A stretch of DNA of 51,933 nucleotides, taken from NCBI GenBank assembly GCA_903895595.1, contig CAITUP010000006.1:1-51933 (forward strand), written 5' to 3'. This document shows positions 35,427-44,399 of this stretch, in pieces. The position numbers were made by a program, and so were the translations under genes. Source of the stretch: an uncultured Acetobacteraceae bacterium (lineage in GTDB: Bacteria; Pseudomonadota; Alphaproteobacteria; Acetobacterales; Acetobacteraceae). The notes beneath the pieces were generated by a model. It had not been told where the DNA came from. It saw only the letters and a program-made list of their open reading frames with translations, and did not search any database. The stretch's first letter is position 1; every line of letters begins with the position of its first letter.

Positions 35427-36476
35427 TTATGCGAAGGCCGGCTTCACTTCCTGGCACAGCAGGCGCATCGATTCCCGTTCGTCCTCGTGCTTCGCCAGAC
35501 CGCCGCAGTTGAATTCCAACTGGATGCCGTCCAGCCCGATATCCTTCTCCAGCGCCTTGAGGTGCTCGGTCACCTGATCCGGCGTGCCGACGAGGACGGT
35601 ACCGCGTGCGGCCTCGTCGTAGGTTATTTCCTCCAGACGCCGGACGGTCTTCCAGCGGGGATTATCCGCCGACAGGCCCAAACGCTTGCAGGAATCGGCC
35701 AGCAACGCCGCTTGGGCGCGGAAATGGTGCATCAGGGTCGGCTCGTAAGCCTCCCGCGCCTTAGCGGCGGTCGCGGCGACGAAACCCGGCGCCCGCAGAT
35801 ACACACGCCCACGGCCGGGGTGGCCGGCTTTCTTCCATTCGTCCTGGTAGATGTTAATGTTCGGCAGGAACATGCGCGTATCTTCGTGACGCACAGACAG
35901 GAACATCCCGCGTCCCTCCTGCCCCAAGGTCGGGAACGTATCGATGCTGGCGGCGGCGACACGCACTTCCGGTCCGGGGGTTTGGTATGGGCGCGGCGCG
36001 ACCGTCACGTCCTCGAACTGGTAGTATTTGCCCTTGTGGGAGAAATCGGTTTCCCGCCACGCGCGTTCGATGATTTCCAGCGCCTCGTTGAAGCGCTCCT
36101 TACTTTCCGCGTAGGGAATGTTGTAATTTTCGTAGGTTTTCGCCACACCGCTGCGGCCGGCGCCGAAAATCAGGCGGCCGTGGCTAACCTGATCCAGGGT
36201 CGCGGCCTCCTCGGCCAGACGCAGCGGGTTGCTCAGCGGCAGCACCTGCACGCTGGTGCCGATTTTCATCCGCTTGGTGCGTCCGGCGATGGCGGCACCG
36301 ACCACCATCGGGGACGACAGCAGCGCGCGATGCGGATCGAAATGCAGCTCCGCCAGCCACATCACGTCCAGGCCGTATTCCTCGGCAGCATCGACGATGT
36401 CCATCGCCAGATCGAACGCATGCGCATCCGAACGTCCGGCTTTGGACGTGAACTCATGATAGATGCCGAATTCCAT
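35427..36476 (-). CDS. LLM-class flavin-dependent oxidoreductase
   Basis: 349-aa bacterial-luciferase-like monooxygenase or oxidoreductase. MEFGIYHEFTSKAGRSDAHA starts the first beta-strand, and VMWLAELHFDPHRALLSSP, LDQVSHGRLIFGAGRSG and TVLVGTPDQVTEHL are family segments. The cofactor is probably FMNH2, and the substrate is unknown. ATG at 36476 is chosen over one 23 codons upstream because family members begin at this beta-strand and GAGGGAA lies ahead. It ends 5 nt upstream of the acyltransferase start and may be co-transcribed with it. Confidence 0.88.
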   Translation of the reverse strand: MEFGIYHEFTSKAGRSDAHAFDLAMDIVDAAEEYGLDVMWLAELHFDPHRALLSSPMVVGAAIAGRTKRMKIGTSVQVLPLSNPLRLAEEAATLDQVSHGRLIFGAGRSGVAKTYENYNIPYAESKERFNEALEIIERAWRETDFSHKGKYYQFEDVTVAPRPYQTPGPEVRVAAASIDTFPTLGQEGRGMFLSVRHEDTRMFLPNINIYQDEWKKAGHPGRGRVYLRAPGFVAATAAKAREAYEPTLMHHFRAQAALLADSCKRLGLSADNPRWKTVRRLEEITYDEAARGTVLVGTPDQVTEHLKALEKDIGLDGIQLEFNCGGLAKHEDERESMRLLCQEVKPAFA

Positions 36477-36593
36477 GCGTGCGGTTCCCTCGGGGGTCTT
36501 CGATTTTTGATGCCCCAGTTTCAGCCCCGACCGGGGTGGCGTCAACCGCGTCGCCGGCGCATAGGGTTACGTCTCACCGCGTGGACGCCGTGT

Positions 36594-37631
36594 ATGATGA
36601 ATCCTACGAGCACCGGCCGCGCGCTCGCGCCGCCGCTCACCCTTCAAGAGCGACAATCGTATTCACAGCGCGGGCTGTTGCTGCCACTGGCACTGTTTCT
36701 GGGTGTCGCGATCCTTTACGGCGTGTTGGAACTCGCGGTGCTGGCCATGCCGGTCTGGTTGGCGGTGCCGCTGTCGGTGCTGACGGGATTGGCGATCGCC
36801 ATGCTGTTCGTCATCGGGCACGATGCGGCCCACAACAGCTTTACCCGGCACCGCTGGCTCAATCGGGTCATCGGACGAATTGCGTTCCTGCCGTCGCTGC
36901 ATGCGTTTTCCCTGTGGGACCTGTCGCACAACCGCAACCATCATATGTTCAGCAACCTGCGCGGGCTCGATCATGGCTGGGAGCCTATGAGTCCCGCCGA
37001 CTATCGAAACAGTTCCCCGTTGCGCCGAGCGTTGTACAGGCTTTACCGGTCGCCAGGGGGTGTGATGCTGTACTACCTGCCGGAGCTTTGGGCGCGACGA
37101 CTCGTGGTGCCCCTGCCCTCGATCGTCGGGCCGACTCGGCCGGTTTATTGGTTCGACTCGGCGCTGGTTCTGATCGGTTTGGCGGCGCAAATCGCCGGGG
37201 CGATCGCCATTGGCGGCGCATTCGGACACGATCCATGGGTCAGCGTGTTGACGGGGGTGGCGATTCCATTCCTGATCTGGAACATGGCGATGTCGGTGGC
37301 GATTTTCCTGCATCATACCCATCCGGCGATCCCGTGGTACGCCGACAAGGTGGCCCGCGACGCCGGATCGCCAGCGATTCAAGGCACCGTCCACCTTGTT
37401 TTCCCGATGCCGTTCGGTTTGTTCACCTTGAACATCATGGAACACAACGCGCATCATTTGGCGTCCGGCGTGCCGCTTTATCGTGTGCGGCACTTCCAGG
37501 CCGCGATCGCGGCCCGGCATAATATCGTCGCCTGGGATTTTTCGTTACGAGCGTTCCGGCGCGTCTGCAGGCGCTGCAAATTGTATGACTACGACGCGGG
37601 TTGCTGGGTGACGTTCGACAGGGCCGGTTAG
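36594..37631 (+). CDS. membrane fatty acid desaturase
   Basis: 345-aa integral membrane di-iron desaturase or hydroxylase. Three histidine boxes are clear: HDAAH (GHDAAHNSFTRH, about residue 80), HNRNHH (about 115) and HNAHH near the C terminus, with helices between. A further HHTH follows the last helix pair. It would act on fatty acyl chains or similar membrane substrates using O2. ATG at 36594 or the next codon (36597) can start it. The frame runs back to 35382 through the opposite-strand gene, which is a shadow. Its stop overlaps the stop of the next, convergent gene. Confidence 0.88.
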   Translation: MMNPTSTGRALAPPLTLQERQSYSQRGLLLPLALFLGVAILYGVLELAVLAMPVWLAVPLSVLTGLAIAMLFVIGHDAAHNSFTRHRWLNRVIGRIAFLPSLHAFSLWDLSHNRNHHMFSNLRGLDHGWEPMSPADYRNSSPLRRALYRLYRSPGGVMLYYLPELWARRLVVPLPSIVGPTRPVYWFDSALVLIGLAAQIAGAIAIGGAFGHDPWVSVLTGVAIPFLIWNMAMSVAIFLHHTHPAIPWYADKVARDAGSPAIQGTVHLVFPMPFGLFTLNIMEHNAHHLASGVPLYRVRHFQAAIAARHNIVAWDFSLRAFRRVCRRCKLYDYDAGCWVTFDRAG

Positions 37632-38491
37632 GCCGCCCCCTCGGCCAGTTCCTTGAACTGGCGCAGCAAATCGATCTGCGCGTCGAACCCGTCCAGTGCA
37701 TAGGTCGGATAGAGCATCGCGATCTGCGCCCCCAGCCGCCGCCACGCCGCCAAATCCTTCGCCCACCCATCCGGATCGGCGCTCGGCGCCCTGATCCAGG
37801 CTTCCAAACCGAAGGTCGCGGGATCACGGCCGTATTCCTTCAGATAGCCATGCAGCTGCGCCAGCTTCGCCTCCCCGGCCGCGTCCGGCGTCAGGATCGG
37901 CATCCACCCGTCGCCCAGACGGGCGCAGCGGCGGATGACGGCGTCCGAGGACCCGCCGAACCAGATCGGGATCGAGCGCTGCACCGGCGGAGGGACGATG
38001 TTGACGCTCTCGAACGTGTGAAATTTGCCTTTGAAGGTGACCAGCTCGCCGCTCCAGAACCGGCGCAGGACCTCGATCTGTTCGGCCTGCATGGCGCCGC
38101 GGGTGTTCCAGGTGGCGTTCAGCGATTCGTATTCCACGTGGTTCCAGCCCACGCCGATGCCAAGACGCAGACGGCCGCCGCTGAGGACGTCGACCTCGGC
38201 GGCTTGCTTGGCCACCAACGCGGTCTGGCGTTGCGGCAGGATCAGCACGCCGCTGGCGATTTTTACCTTTTTGGTCACCGCGGCGATGAAGGCCATGGTG
38301 GTGAAGGTCTCGTGGAAGGCGTCGGTTTCGTCGTAGGTCGGTTTCCAGTCGCCGCGCGCGGTCGCGCCCAGCACATGATCGGGCACCTCCACGTGTGCGT
38401 AGCCCAGATCCTCCGCCGCCTGCGCCCAGTCGCGGATTTTCGCGGGGTCGCTGCCGATATGGCGGGTGGGGAAGAAGGCGCTGAGTTCCAT
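37628..38491 (-). CDS. LLM-class F420-dependent-type oxidoreductase
   Basis: 287-aa luciferase-like oxidoreductase of the class often annotated F420-dependent (MELSAFFPTRHIGSDPAKIR, YAHVEVPDHVLGA, LSGGRLRLGIGVGWNHVEYE, PIWFGGSSDAVIRRCARLGDGW). Whether it uses F420 or FMN cannot be decided here. ATG at 38491 is chosen; the frame is open much further upstream into the next gene in antisense. It is divergent from the acyl-CoA dehydrogenase operon with 63 nt between. Confidence 0.87.
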   Translation of the reverse strand: MELSAFFPTRHIGSDPAKIRDWAQAAEDLGYAHVEVPDHVLGATARGDWKPTYDETDAFHETFTTMAFIAAVTKKVKIASGVLILPQRQTALVAKQAAEVDVLSGGRLRLGIGVGWNHVEYESLNATWNTRGAMQAEQIEVLRRFWSGELVTFKGKFHTFESVNIVPPPVQRSIPIWFGGSSDAVIRRCARLGDGWMPILTPDAAGEAKLAQLHGYLKEYGRDPATFGLEAWIRAPSADPDGWAKDLAAWRRLGAQIAMLYPTYALDGFDAQIDLLRQFKELAEGAA

Positions 38492-38554
38492 CGGGGTTTC
38501 CTCTGTCTGCGTGTCTGGGTTTAGACTGCCACGCAACACGATCCGGAGGAAACC

Positions 38555-39763
38555 ATGGACCTGACGTTGTCCCCGCCCTACCAGGCGTTGCAGGCGGAAA
38601 TCCGCGCATTTGTCGCCAAATACGGGCATCTGTCGCCGAAGGTCGGCGGCGGGCGCAAGCGGCCGGACCAGAAGACGCTGGACTGGCAAAAGCGGCTCCT
38701 GGAGCATGGCTATGTCGGGCGCACCATCCCCGTCGAATACGGCGGCGCCGGTCGGGAACCGGACGTGATGGAGGCGGCGGTGATCGCCGGTGAGTTTGGG
38801 CGCGCGCAGGTGTATGCCGGGCTGACCAACCAGGGCATCTCCATGCTGGTGCCGACGCTGCTGGAAGTCGGCACCGACGAGCAGAAGCGCGCTTACGTCG
38901 GCCCCACCATCCGCGGCGATATCATCTGGTGCCAGGGATATTCGGAACCCGGCAACGGGAGCGATCTGGCGAACGCGCAGACCAAAGCCGAACTTCGCGA
39001 TGGGTTCTGGATCGTGAACGGCCAGAAAATCTGGACCAGCTCCGCCCATTACGCCGACATGATGTTCCTGCTGTGCCGCACCGAACCCCAGGCGTCCAAG
39101 CATGAGGGGCTTTCATATCTCTTGCTGTCGATGAAATCCGAAGGCCTGGACGCTCGGTCGCTGAAAACGATGACCGGCCGCAGCGAATTCAACGAAGTCT
39201 TCTTCACCGACGTCAAAGTCCCCGAAACCCAAATCGTGCTCGGGCGCGGCAAGGGCTGGTATGTGGCGAATGTCACGCTGAAGCACGAACGCCTCATGCT
39301 TGGCGACGCCGGCAAAATGACCGCGCGATTGGAGCAACTGATCAAACTGCTCAGCACCCATGAAATCGACGGCGTCAAGCTGATCCACATGCCCGAATAC
39401 CGCGATCGGTTGTTGCGCTTGCAGGGGGAGGTGATGGCGTGGAAAGCGCATAACCTCCGCCTGTTGACCGAAGCGGCGGCCGGGCAGGAATCCGGCGTCA
39501 AACGCATGATTATCAAATACGGCGGCACCATGCTGGGGTTCCGCCTGTCCTCGCTGGCCGTGGACGCCCTGGGATCGGCCGGGCTGCCCTATGAATCCCT
39601 GGGCGAGGACGCGGAGGACGACGACGCCACCACCTGGAACATCGATTACATGTACGATGTCGGCCTGATGATCGGCGGCGGATCGAGCAACATCCAGAAA
39701 AACATCATCGGCGAGCGCGGTCTCGATCTGCCGCGCGAACCCAAAGCGGCCGGGAGAGCCTGA
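38555..39763 (+). CDS. acyl-CoA dehydrogenase family protein (subunit 1)
   Basis: 402-aa FAD-dependent acyl-CoA dehydrogenase. N-terminal helices start MDLTLSPPYQALQAEIRAF. The FAD/substrate middle domain has WCQGYSEPGNGSDLANAQT and FWIVNGQKIWTSSAHYAD, and the C-terminal region ends IQKNIIGERGLDLPRE. The last block normally helps bind FAD. It is followed after one base by a second, shorter acyl-CoA dehydrogenase, so the two may form an alpha2beta2 heteromer, as in steroid side-chain degradation. GGAGGAAACC precedes the ATG. Confidence 0.92.
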   Translation: MDLTLSPPYQALQAEIRAFVAKYGHLSPKVGGGRKRPDQKTLDWQKRLLEHGYVGRTIPVEYGGAGREPDVMEAAVIAGEFGRAQVYAGLTNQGISMLVPTLLEVGTDEQKRAYVGPTIRGDIIWCQGYSEPGNGSDLANAQTKAELRDGFWIVNGQKIWTSSAHYADMMFLLCRTEPQASKHEGLSYLLLSMKSEGLDARSLKTMTGRSEFNEVFFTDVKVPETQIVLGRGKGWYVANVTLKHERLMLGDAGKMTARLEQLIKLLSTHEIDGVKLIHMPEYRDRLLRLQGEVMAWKAHNLRLLTEAAAGQESGVKRMIIKYGGTMLGFRLSSLAVDALGSAGLPYESLGEDAEDDDATTWNIDYMYDVGLMIGGGSSNIQKNIIGERGLDLPREPKAAGRA

Positions 39764-39764
39764 G

Positions 39765-40856
39765 ATGGAATTCGCTCTCACACTGGAACAACGCCAATTC
39801 GATGACTCGCTGCGATCGTTTTTGACCGATCGCCTGCCGATGGACCGGCTGCGGCATCTGTCTGAAACCGCCAACGGTTTCGACGACGATCTTTGGAACG
39901 GTTCGGTCGAGCTGGGGCTGCCGAGCCTGCTGGTGCCGGAACGGTTCGGGGGCGCGGGGCTGGGGGTGCTGGATGCCGCGGTCGCGGCCGAGGCTCTGGG
40001 CTATGCCGCCGCGCCGTTGCCGTTTACGGGCGCGATGGCCATGGCGCCTCTGGCTTTCGTGCATTGCGGCACGCAGGCGCAACAGGATGAGTGGTTGCCG
40101 CGCATCGCCGCCGGGGAAGTCCGGATCGCCGTCGCGTTTGGCGGTCTGGCGGGGCAGACCGGGGCATCGGCGGTGACGTTCTCCGGCGGTTCGGTGTCGG
40201 GTCGGATCGATGGCGTCATGGATGCCTCCGGCGCCACGCATTATCTGGTGTTCGGGCGGGACGGCACTGCTGCCGTGGTGGATGCGGCCGATGTCGGCGC
40301 GACGCTGCGGCGCAGTATCGATCGCACGCGGCCGCTGATCGACGCGGTGTTCGACAATGCACCGGCGGAACATCTGGACGCGGCGAACGACAAGCTTGCC
40401 GCCGCGCGTTCGGTTCTGGACGCCGGCCGCGTGGTTCTGGCGGCCGATACGCTGGGTGCGGCACAAACGATGCTGGATCGCGCCGTGGCGTTCGCGCGCG
40501 AAAGAACGCAGTTCAACCGGGTGATCGGCAGTTTTCAGGGGGTGAAATACCCGCTGGCGGATTGCGTGACCGCGCTTGAGCCTTGCCGCGGCATGGTTTG
40601 GTATGCCGCCTACGCGCAGGATGCTCTGCCCGACGAAGCGCGCCTGACGGCCTGCCACGCGAAAGCGCATGTCGCCGACGTCGCCCGCGATGTCGCCCGC
40701 ATGACCACCGAAACCCATGGCGGCATGGGATTCACCGATCTGCTCGGCCTGCACTACTGGTTCAAGCGCATCGGCTTCAACCGCCAGATACTCGGCAACC
40801 CGGAACGGTGCCGGGAGGAAGCGGCGATTTTGCAAGGATGGTTGACCCATGCCTGA
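39765..40856 (+). CDS. acyl-CoA dehydrogenase family protein (subunit 2)
   Basis: 363-aa member with a divergent N-terminal and middle domain (LPSLLVPERFGGAGLGVLDAAVAAEALG) and a conserved C-terminal helical domain (AQTMLDRAVAFARERTQFNRVIGSFQGVKYPLAD, THGGMGFTDLLGLHYWFKR). The RxQF motif for FAD is present. The shorter length and weak middle-domain motifs fit the partner subunit of a heteromeric enzyme. It starts directly after the first subunit gene and its end overlaps the next gene by 8 nt. Confidence 0.9.
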   Translation: MEFALTLEQRQFDDSLRSFLTDRLPMDRLRHLSETANGFDDDLWNGSVELGLPSLLVPERFGGAGLGVLDAAVAAEALGYAAAPLPFTGAMAMAPLAFVHCGTQAQQDEWLPRIAAGEVRIAVAFGGLAGQTGASAVTFSGGSVSGRIDGVMDASGATHYLVFGRDGTAAVVDAADVGATLRRSIDRTRPLIDAVFDNAPAEHLDAANDKLAAARSVLDAGRVVLAADTLGAAQTMLDRAVAFARERTQFNRVIGSFQGVKYPLADCVTALEPCRGMVWYAAYAQDALPDEARLTACHAKAHVADVARDVARMTTETHGGMGFTDLLGLHYWFKRIGFNRQILGNPERCREEAAILQGWLTHA

Positions 40857-41706
40857 GATCGATATCGAGGCCATACGCGCGAAACTCGGCACCACGATCG
40901 TCGAGGAGGATGAGGCCACTGCCGCCCCGCTGCGCGGTATGGTCGTCACGTTCGACCGGAGCGAAAAACCGCCGGTGCGGGGGGAGCCGATCGCGCCGGG
41001 CTGGCACTGGGCGTATTTTCCCGCCGCCAGCCGGTTGTCCGGGCTGGGCGCCGATGGGCTGCCGCTGACCGGCGGGGTGCTGCCGGAAATGCCACTGCCT
41101 CGGCGGATGTATGCGGGGGCGACGCTGACGTTTCATGCGCCGATCCTGGTGGGCGATGCGCTGCGGCGGGAGACGGAGTTTTCCGATGTCCAACTGCGCA
41201 AAGGCGGCACGGGGACGCTGATTATCGCGACGCAGACCAAACGGTTTTACACGCCGCGCGGGCTGGCGCTGACGGAAGATCAGGTCGGCGTGTTCCGCGA
41301 GGCGGTGCCGCCGGGCACGAAGTCGGGCATTCCGGCGACCGAACCGCCGCCCACCGGCATGACGTGGGTCCGGGAATGGAAACCGGACCCGGTGTCGCTG
41401 TTTCGGTATTCGGCGCTGACGTTCAATCCGCATCGTATCCATTACGATCGGCCCTATGCGATGGAGACGGAGGGGTTTCCGGGGCTGGTGGTGCACGGGC
41501 CGTTCTCGCAGCAGTGCCTGCTGGATTTGTTGCGGGACAATTGTGCCCGGCCGCTGCTGCGGTTTGAGATGCGTGCGCGGGCGCCGTTGTTCGATACAGC
41601 ACCGTTTACCGTGATGGGGCGGTTGGTCGGGGAGAATGAGGCGGAGTTGTTCGCGGTGGGCCCGAGCGGAGGGATCGCGATGCAGGCGCGGGCGACTTTG
41701 GGGTAG
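40849..41706 (+). CDS. MaoC-type acyl-CoA hydratase (mesaconyl/itaconyl-CoA hydratase-like)
   Basis: 285-aa double hot-dog protein. An N-terminal FAS1-like dehydratase domain (LPRRMYAGATLTFHAPILVGD) precedes a second hot-dog domain with the hydratase-type motif FRYSALTFNPHRIHYDRPYA (Asn and His of the active-site stretch). The overall pattern is like mesaconyl-C4-CoA or itaconyl-CoA hydratases. In this operon it would hydrate the enoyl-CoA made by the preceding dehydrogenase pair. ATG lies 8 nt inside the previous gene. Confidence 0.85.
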   Translation: MPEIDIEAIRAKLGTTIVEEDEATAAPLRGMVVTFDRSEKPPVRGEPIAPGWHWAYFPAASRLSGLGADGLPLTGGVLPEMPLPRRMYAGATLTFHAPILVGDALRRETEFSDVQLRKGGTGTLIIATQTKRFYTPRGLALTEDQVGVFREAVPPGTKSGIPATEPPPTGMTWVREWKPDPVSLFRYSALTFNPHRIHYDRPYAMETEGFPGLVVHGPFSQQCLLDLLRDNCARPLLRFEMRARAPLFDTAPFTVMGRLVGENEAELFAVGPSGGIAMQARATLG

Positions 41707-41708
41707 TC

Positions 41709-41837
41709 TTATCGCCCTCGAGATTTCGGCGCCCGCTTCTCCCGGAACGCGCTGGCGCCCTCCGCATAGTCCTCGGTCAGGCTGGTCAGCACGTTCTGAT
41801 CCGGATCCATGTCTTCCCACGCCTGTCGCTTCAAATC
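41709..41837 (-). pseudogene. enoyl-CoA hydratase, C-terminal remnant
   Basis: The last 42 codons read DLKRQAWEDMDPDQNVLTSL, then TEDYAEGASAFREKRAPKSR. The EG-x-x-AFREKRxPxxxGR ending is the hallmark of the crotonase C terminus. No upstream hydratase sequence remains on this strand; the reading runs into a broken toxin gene. The normal family length is about 260 aa, so roughly five sixths are missing. Confidence 0.7.
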
Positions 41838-42074
41838 CCGCCGAACCCGAACACGTTGAAAAACCGGGAACGTTGGCCTGCAAGCCAATCCGCTGGCGCC
41901 TCTCCCAACTTCCCTGCGATCACCGACCGATCGAGCGTTGCCAGCTTGTCGAATCTGACCGCGGACAGAACCTTGCAGCCTGTCCCGGGACACGACGCGC
42001 GATGGTCTACGTTTTTCGCCAGATAGATCGGTAAAAGGAAAGCGCGCGAGGACGATGCTACCGAAAGCAAACAC
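41831..42074 (-). pseudogene. PemK/MazF-family toxin, frameshifted remnant
   Basis: From GTG at 42074 the frame gives MFAFGSIVLARFPFTDLSGE, then KRRPSRVVS, a typical PemK/MazF N terminus. The typical C terminus, SAVRFDKLATLDRSVIAGKL, appears soon after in another frame. The middle of the toxin (about 50 residues) is missing and the frame is shifted, so no active RNase can be made. GTG follows the antitoxin stop TAG directly. Confidence 0.75.
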
Positions 42075-42281
42075 CTACGATACGTCCGGCATCAGGTCAG
42101 CATCCGAATAAAGCTCCGGCTCCTCCGCCAGCCTGGGCAATCGCCCCCATGGGCAGGTCCGGAGCGTCCGCGAATTCGACCTCGACATGCACACGGACAT
42201 GGCTGGCGACACCGCGCCGGCTTAATCCAGCAGAAACCTGTCCGGCCGGCACATCGAGGACGATATGGTTTATCGCGGCAT
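42075..42281 (-). pseudogene. MazE/PemI-like antitoxin, frameshifted remnant
   Basis: On the minus strand one frame reads IVLDVPAGQVSAGL and VRVHVEVEFADAPDLPMGAI. After the AIAQAG segment the next frame reads AEEPELYSDADLMPDVS and stops one base before the toxin start. These two blocks together look like a complete small antitoxin broken by a frameshift with local deletion. A possible original ATG at 42281 is now out of frame. Confidence 0.65.
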
Positions 42282-42476
42282 TCCCTTCGCTACTGGCGCG
42301 TTTAGCATAAGCCGGCCGCCTCGTGGAACCACTCTGAAAACGGCGCGGTAATGTGCCGTTGGCGATCCTCGGGCCATGCCGCGCGGATGAAGAACAGGAA
42401 GCAGCGTCCTGCCATAGGCGACATCCCCGACAGACCACCCCTCCCATTCCGCCGTCCCCCAGGCTAAACCCCCGCC
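42282..42476. other. non-coding or decayed stretch
   Basis: Between the antitoxin remnant and the ABC-F gene I see no intact gene. One minus-strand frame gives GRCFLFFIRAAWPEDRQRHI then APFSEWFHEAAGLC before a stop, which could be the tail of another lost gene, but I cannot name it. The promoter of the ABC-F gene should lie at the right end. Confidence 0.4.
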
Positions 42477-44339
42477 ATGAGCCTCCTTGTCATCTCCGGC
42501 GTCACCATCCGTATGGGCGGACGCGTCCTCATGAACGGGGCCGACCTGACGGTCGATCCCGGCAAGCGCATAGGCTTGGTCGGGCGCAACGGCGCCGGCA
42601 AGTCCACGTTGCTGCGCGCCATCGCGGGCGAAGTGCCGCTGGATGGCGGCGACATTCGTCTGGCAAACCGCGCCCGCATGGCCACCGTGCGGCAGGAAGC
42701 GCCGGAGGGGCCGGCGTCGCTGCTGGAAACCGTGCTCGAAGGCGATCCGGAACGCCTCAAGCTGCTGAAGGAAGCCGACACCGCCGAACCGCACCGCCTG
42801 GGCGAGATCCACGAACGCCTGATCGCCATCGGCGCGGATTCCGCCCCGGCGCGGGCGGCGACGATCCTCGCCGGCCTTGGCTTCGACGAAGCGGCGCAGG
42901 CGCGGCCGGTGCGCGAATTCTCCGGCGGCTGGCGCATGCGCGTGGCGCTGGCCACAGCGTTGTTCGCCAACCCCGATCTGCTGCTGCTGGACGAACCGAC
43001 AAACCATCTGGACCTGGAAGCGACCCTATGGCTGGAGACATGGCTCGCCCGCTTCCCCGGCGCGGCCGTTGTCGTATCGCACGACCGCGGCCTGCTGGAT
43101 CGCGCGGTGGAGGCCATCGCACACCTCGACAAGGGCAAAATTTCGCTGACGCCCGGCGGGTTCGACGAGTTCGTCCGCATCCGCACGGAAAAGGCGATGC
43201 AGCAGAACGCCGCCGCCGCGCAGATCGCCCGGGAACGGGCGCATATCCAATCGTTCGTGGACCGGTTCCGCTACAAGGCGTCCAAGGCCCGGCAGGCGCA
43301 GGCCCGCATCAAGGCGCTGGAGCGGTTGCCGCAGATCGAATCCGTCATCGAGGACGCGCCCACCCGCTTCAACTTCCCGCAGCCCGCCCGCATCGCGCCG
43401 CCGATCCTGGCGCTGGACCGCGTCACCATCGGCTACGACGGCAATCCCGTCCTGCGAAACCTCTCGCTCACCGTCGATATGGACGACCGGATCGCCCTGC
43501 TCGGCGCCAACGGCAACGGCAAATCGACCCTGGCCAAACTGCTGGCCGGGCGGATGGAGCCGATGTCCGGCGAAATCCGCCGGGGCCCGAAGCTGAAAGT
43601 CGGCTACTTCGCGCAGCACCAGACCGAAGAGCTGGTGATGGACGAAAACCCGATCGATCACATGACCCGAGCACTCCCGCGCGCGACACCGCCGCAGGTG
43701 CGGGCGCAGTTGGCGCGGTTCGGGTTGGATGCCAATCGCGCGGAAACGCCGATTGCGAACCTGTCGGGCGGAGAAAAAGCGCGCTTGCTGCTGGCTTTGG
43801 CCACCCGCGACGCGCCGCAGCTGCTGATCCTCGACGAACCCACCAACCATTTGGACATCGACGCCCGCGATGCGCTGGTCAAGGCGCTCGGCGATTTCGA
43901 GGGCGCGGTGCTGCTGATCACCCACGATCCGCATCTTGTCGAATTGGTCGCCGACCGGTTGTGGTTGGTCGGCGACGGGACGGTCAAGCCGTACGATGGC
44001 GACATGGACGACTATCGCGCGCTGTTGGTCGAACGGGCCCGCCCCGTGGCGAAGGCCGAGAGCGTCACCCGCAAGGACGATCGCCGCGAACGAGCCGAAG
44101 CCCGCGCCGCCGTCGCGCCGTTACGCAAGCAGGCCAAGGACGCCGAAGCACTCCTGACAAAGCTGAATGCCGAACGCGCCAGGATCGAGGCCAAGTTGGC
44201 CGACCCCGCGCTGTACGCTCCCGGCCGTGTCGCGGAAGTGACGGCCGCGAATGCCCGATTGGCCGCGATCCGGCGCGAAGCGGAAACGGCCGAAGCCCTC
44301 TGGCTGGAGGCCGAGGAAGCGCTGGAGGCGGCTGCCTGA
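42477..44339 (+). CDS. ABC-F family ATPase
   Basis: 620-aa soluble protein with two ABC domains and no membrane part. Domain one: Walker A GRNGAGKSTLL, signature FSGGWRMRVALA, Walker B LLLLDEPTNHLD. Linker helix pair: FVDRFRYKASKARQAQARIK. Domain two: Walker A GANGNGKSTL, signature LSGGEKARLLLA, Walker B LLILDEPTNHLD. The C-terminal charged helical region (KQAKDAEALLTKLNAERARI) resembles the Uup/YheS coiled coil. ABC-F proteins act on ribosomes as translation factors or protect them from antibiotics; which applies here is unknown. Confidence 0.92.
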   Translation: MSLLVISGVTIRMGGRVLMNGADLTVDPGKRIGLVGRNGAGKSTLLRAIAGEVPLDGGDIRLANRARMATVRQEAPEGPASLLETVLEGDPERLKLLKEADTAEPHRLGEIHERLIAIGADSAPARAATILAGLGFDEAAQARPVREFSGGWRMRVALATALFANPDLLLLDEPTNHLDLEATLWLETWLARFPGAAVVVSHDRGLLDRAVEAIAHLDKGKISLTPGGFDEFVRIRTEKAMQQNAAAAQIARERAHIQSFVDRFRYKASKARQAQARIKALERLPQIESVIEDAPTRFNFPQPARIAPPILALDRVTIGYDGNPVLRNLSLTVDMDDRIALLGANGNGKSTLAKLLAGRMEPMSGEIRRGPKLKVGYFAQHQTEELVMDENPIDHMTRALPRATPPQVRAQLARFGLDANRAETPIANLSGGEKARLLLALATRDAPQLLILDEPTNHLDIDARDALVKALGDFEGAVLLITHDPHLVELVADRLWLVGDGTVKPYDGDMDDYRALLVERARPVAKAESVTRKDDRRERAEARAAVAPLRKQAKDAEALLTKLNAERARIEAKLADPALYAPGRVAEVTAANARLAAIRREAETAEALWLEAEEALEAAA

Positions 44340-44399
44340 CTCCTGCCGCAATTTTCGGCTTTACGACACTCAGGCCCATCGCCACGAAAGTTCGACAGC

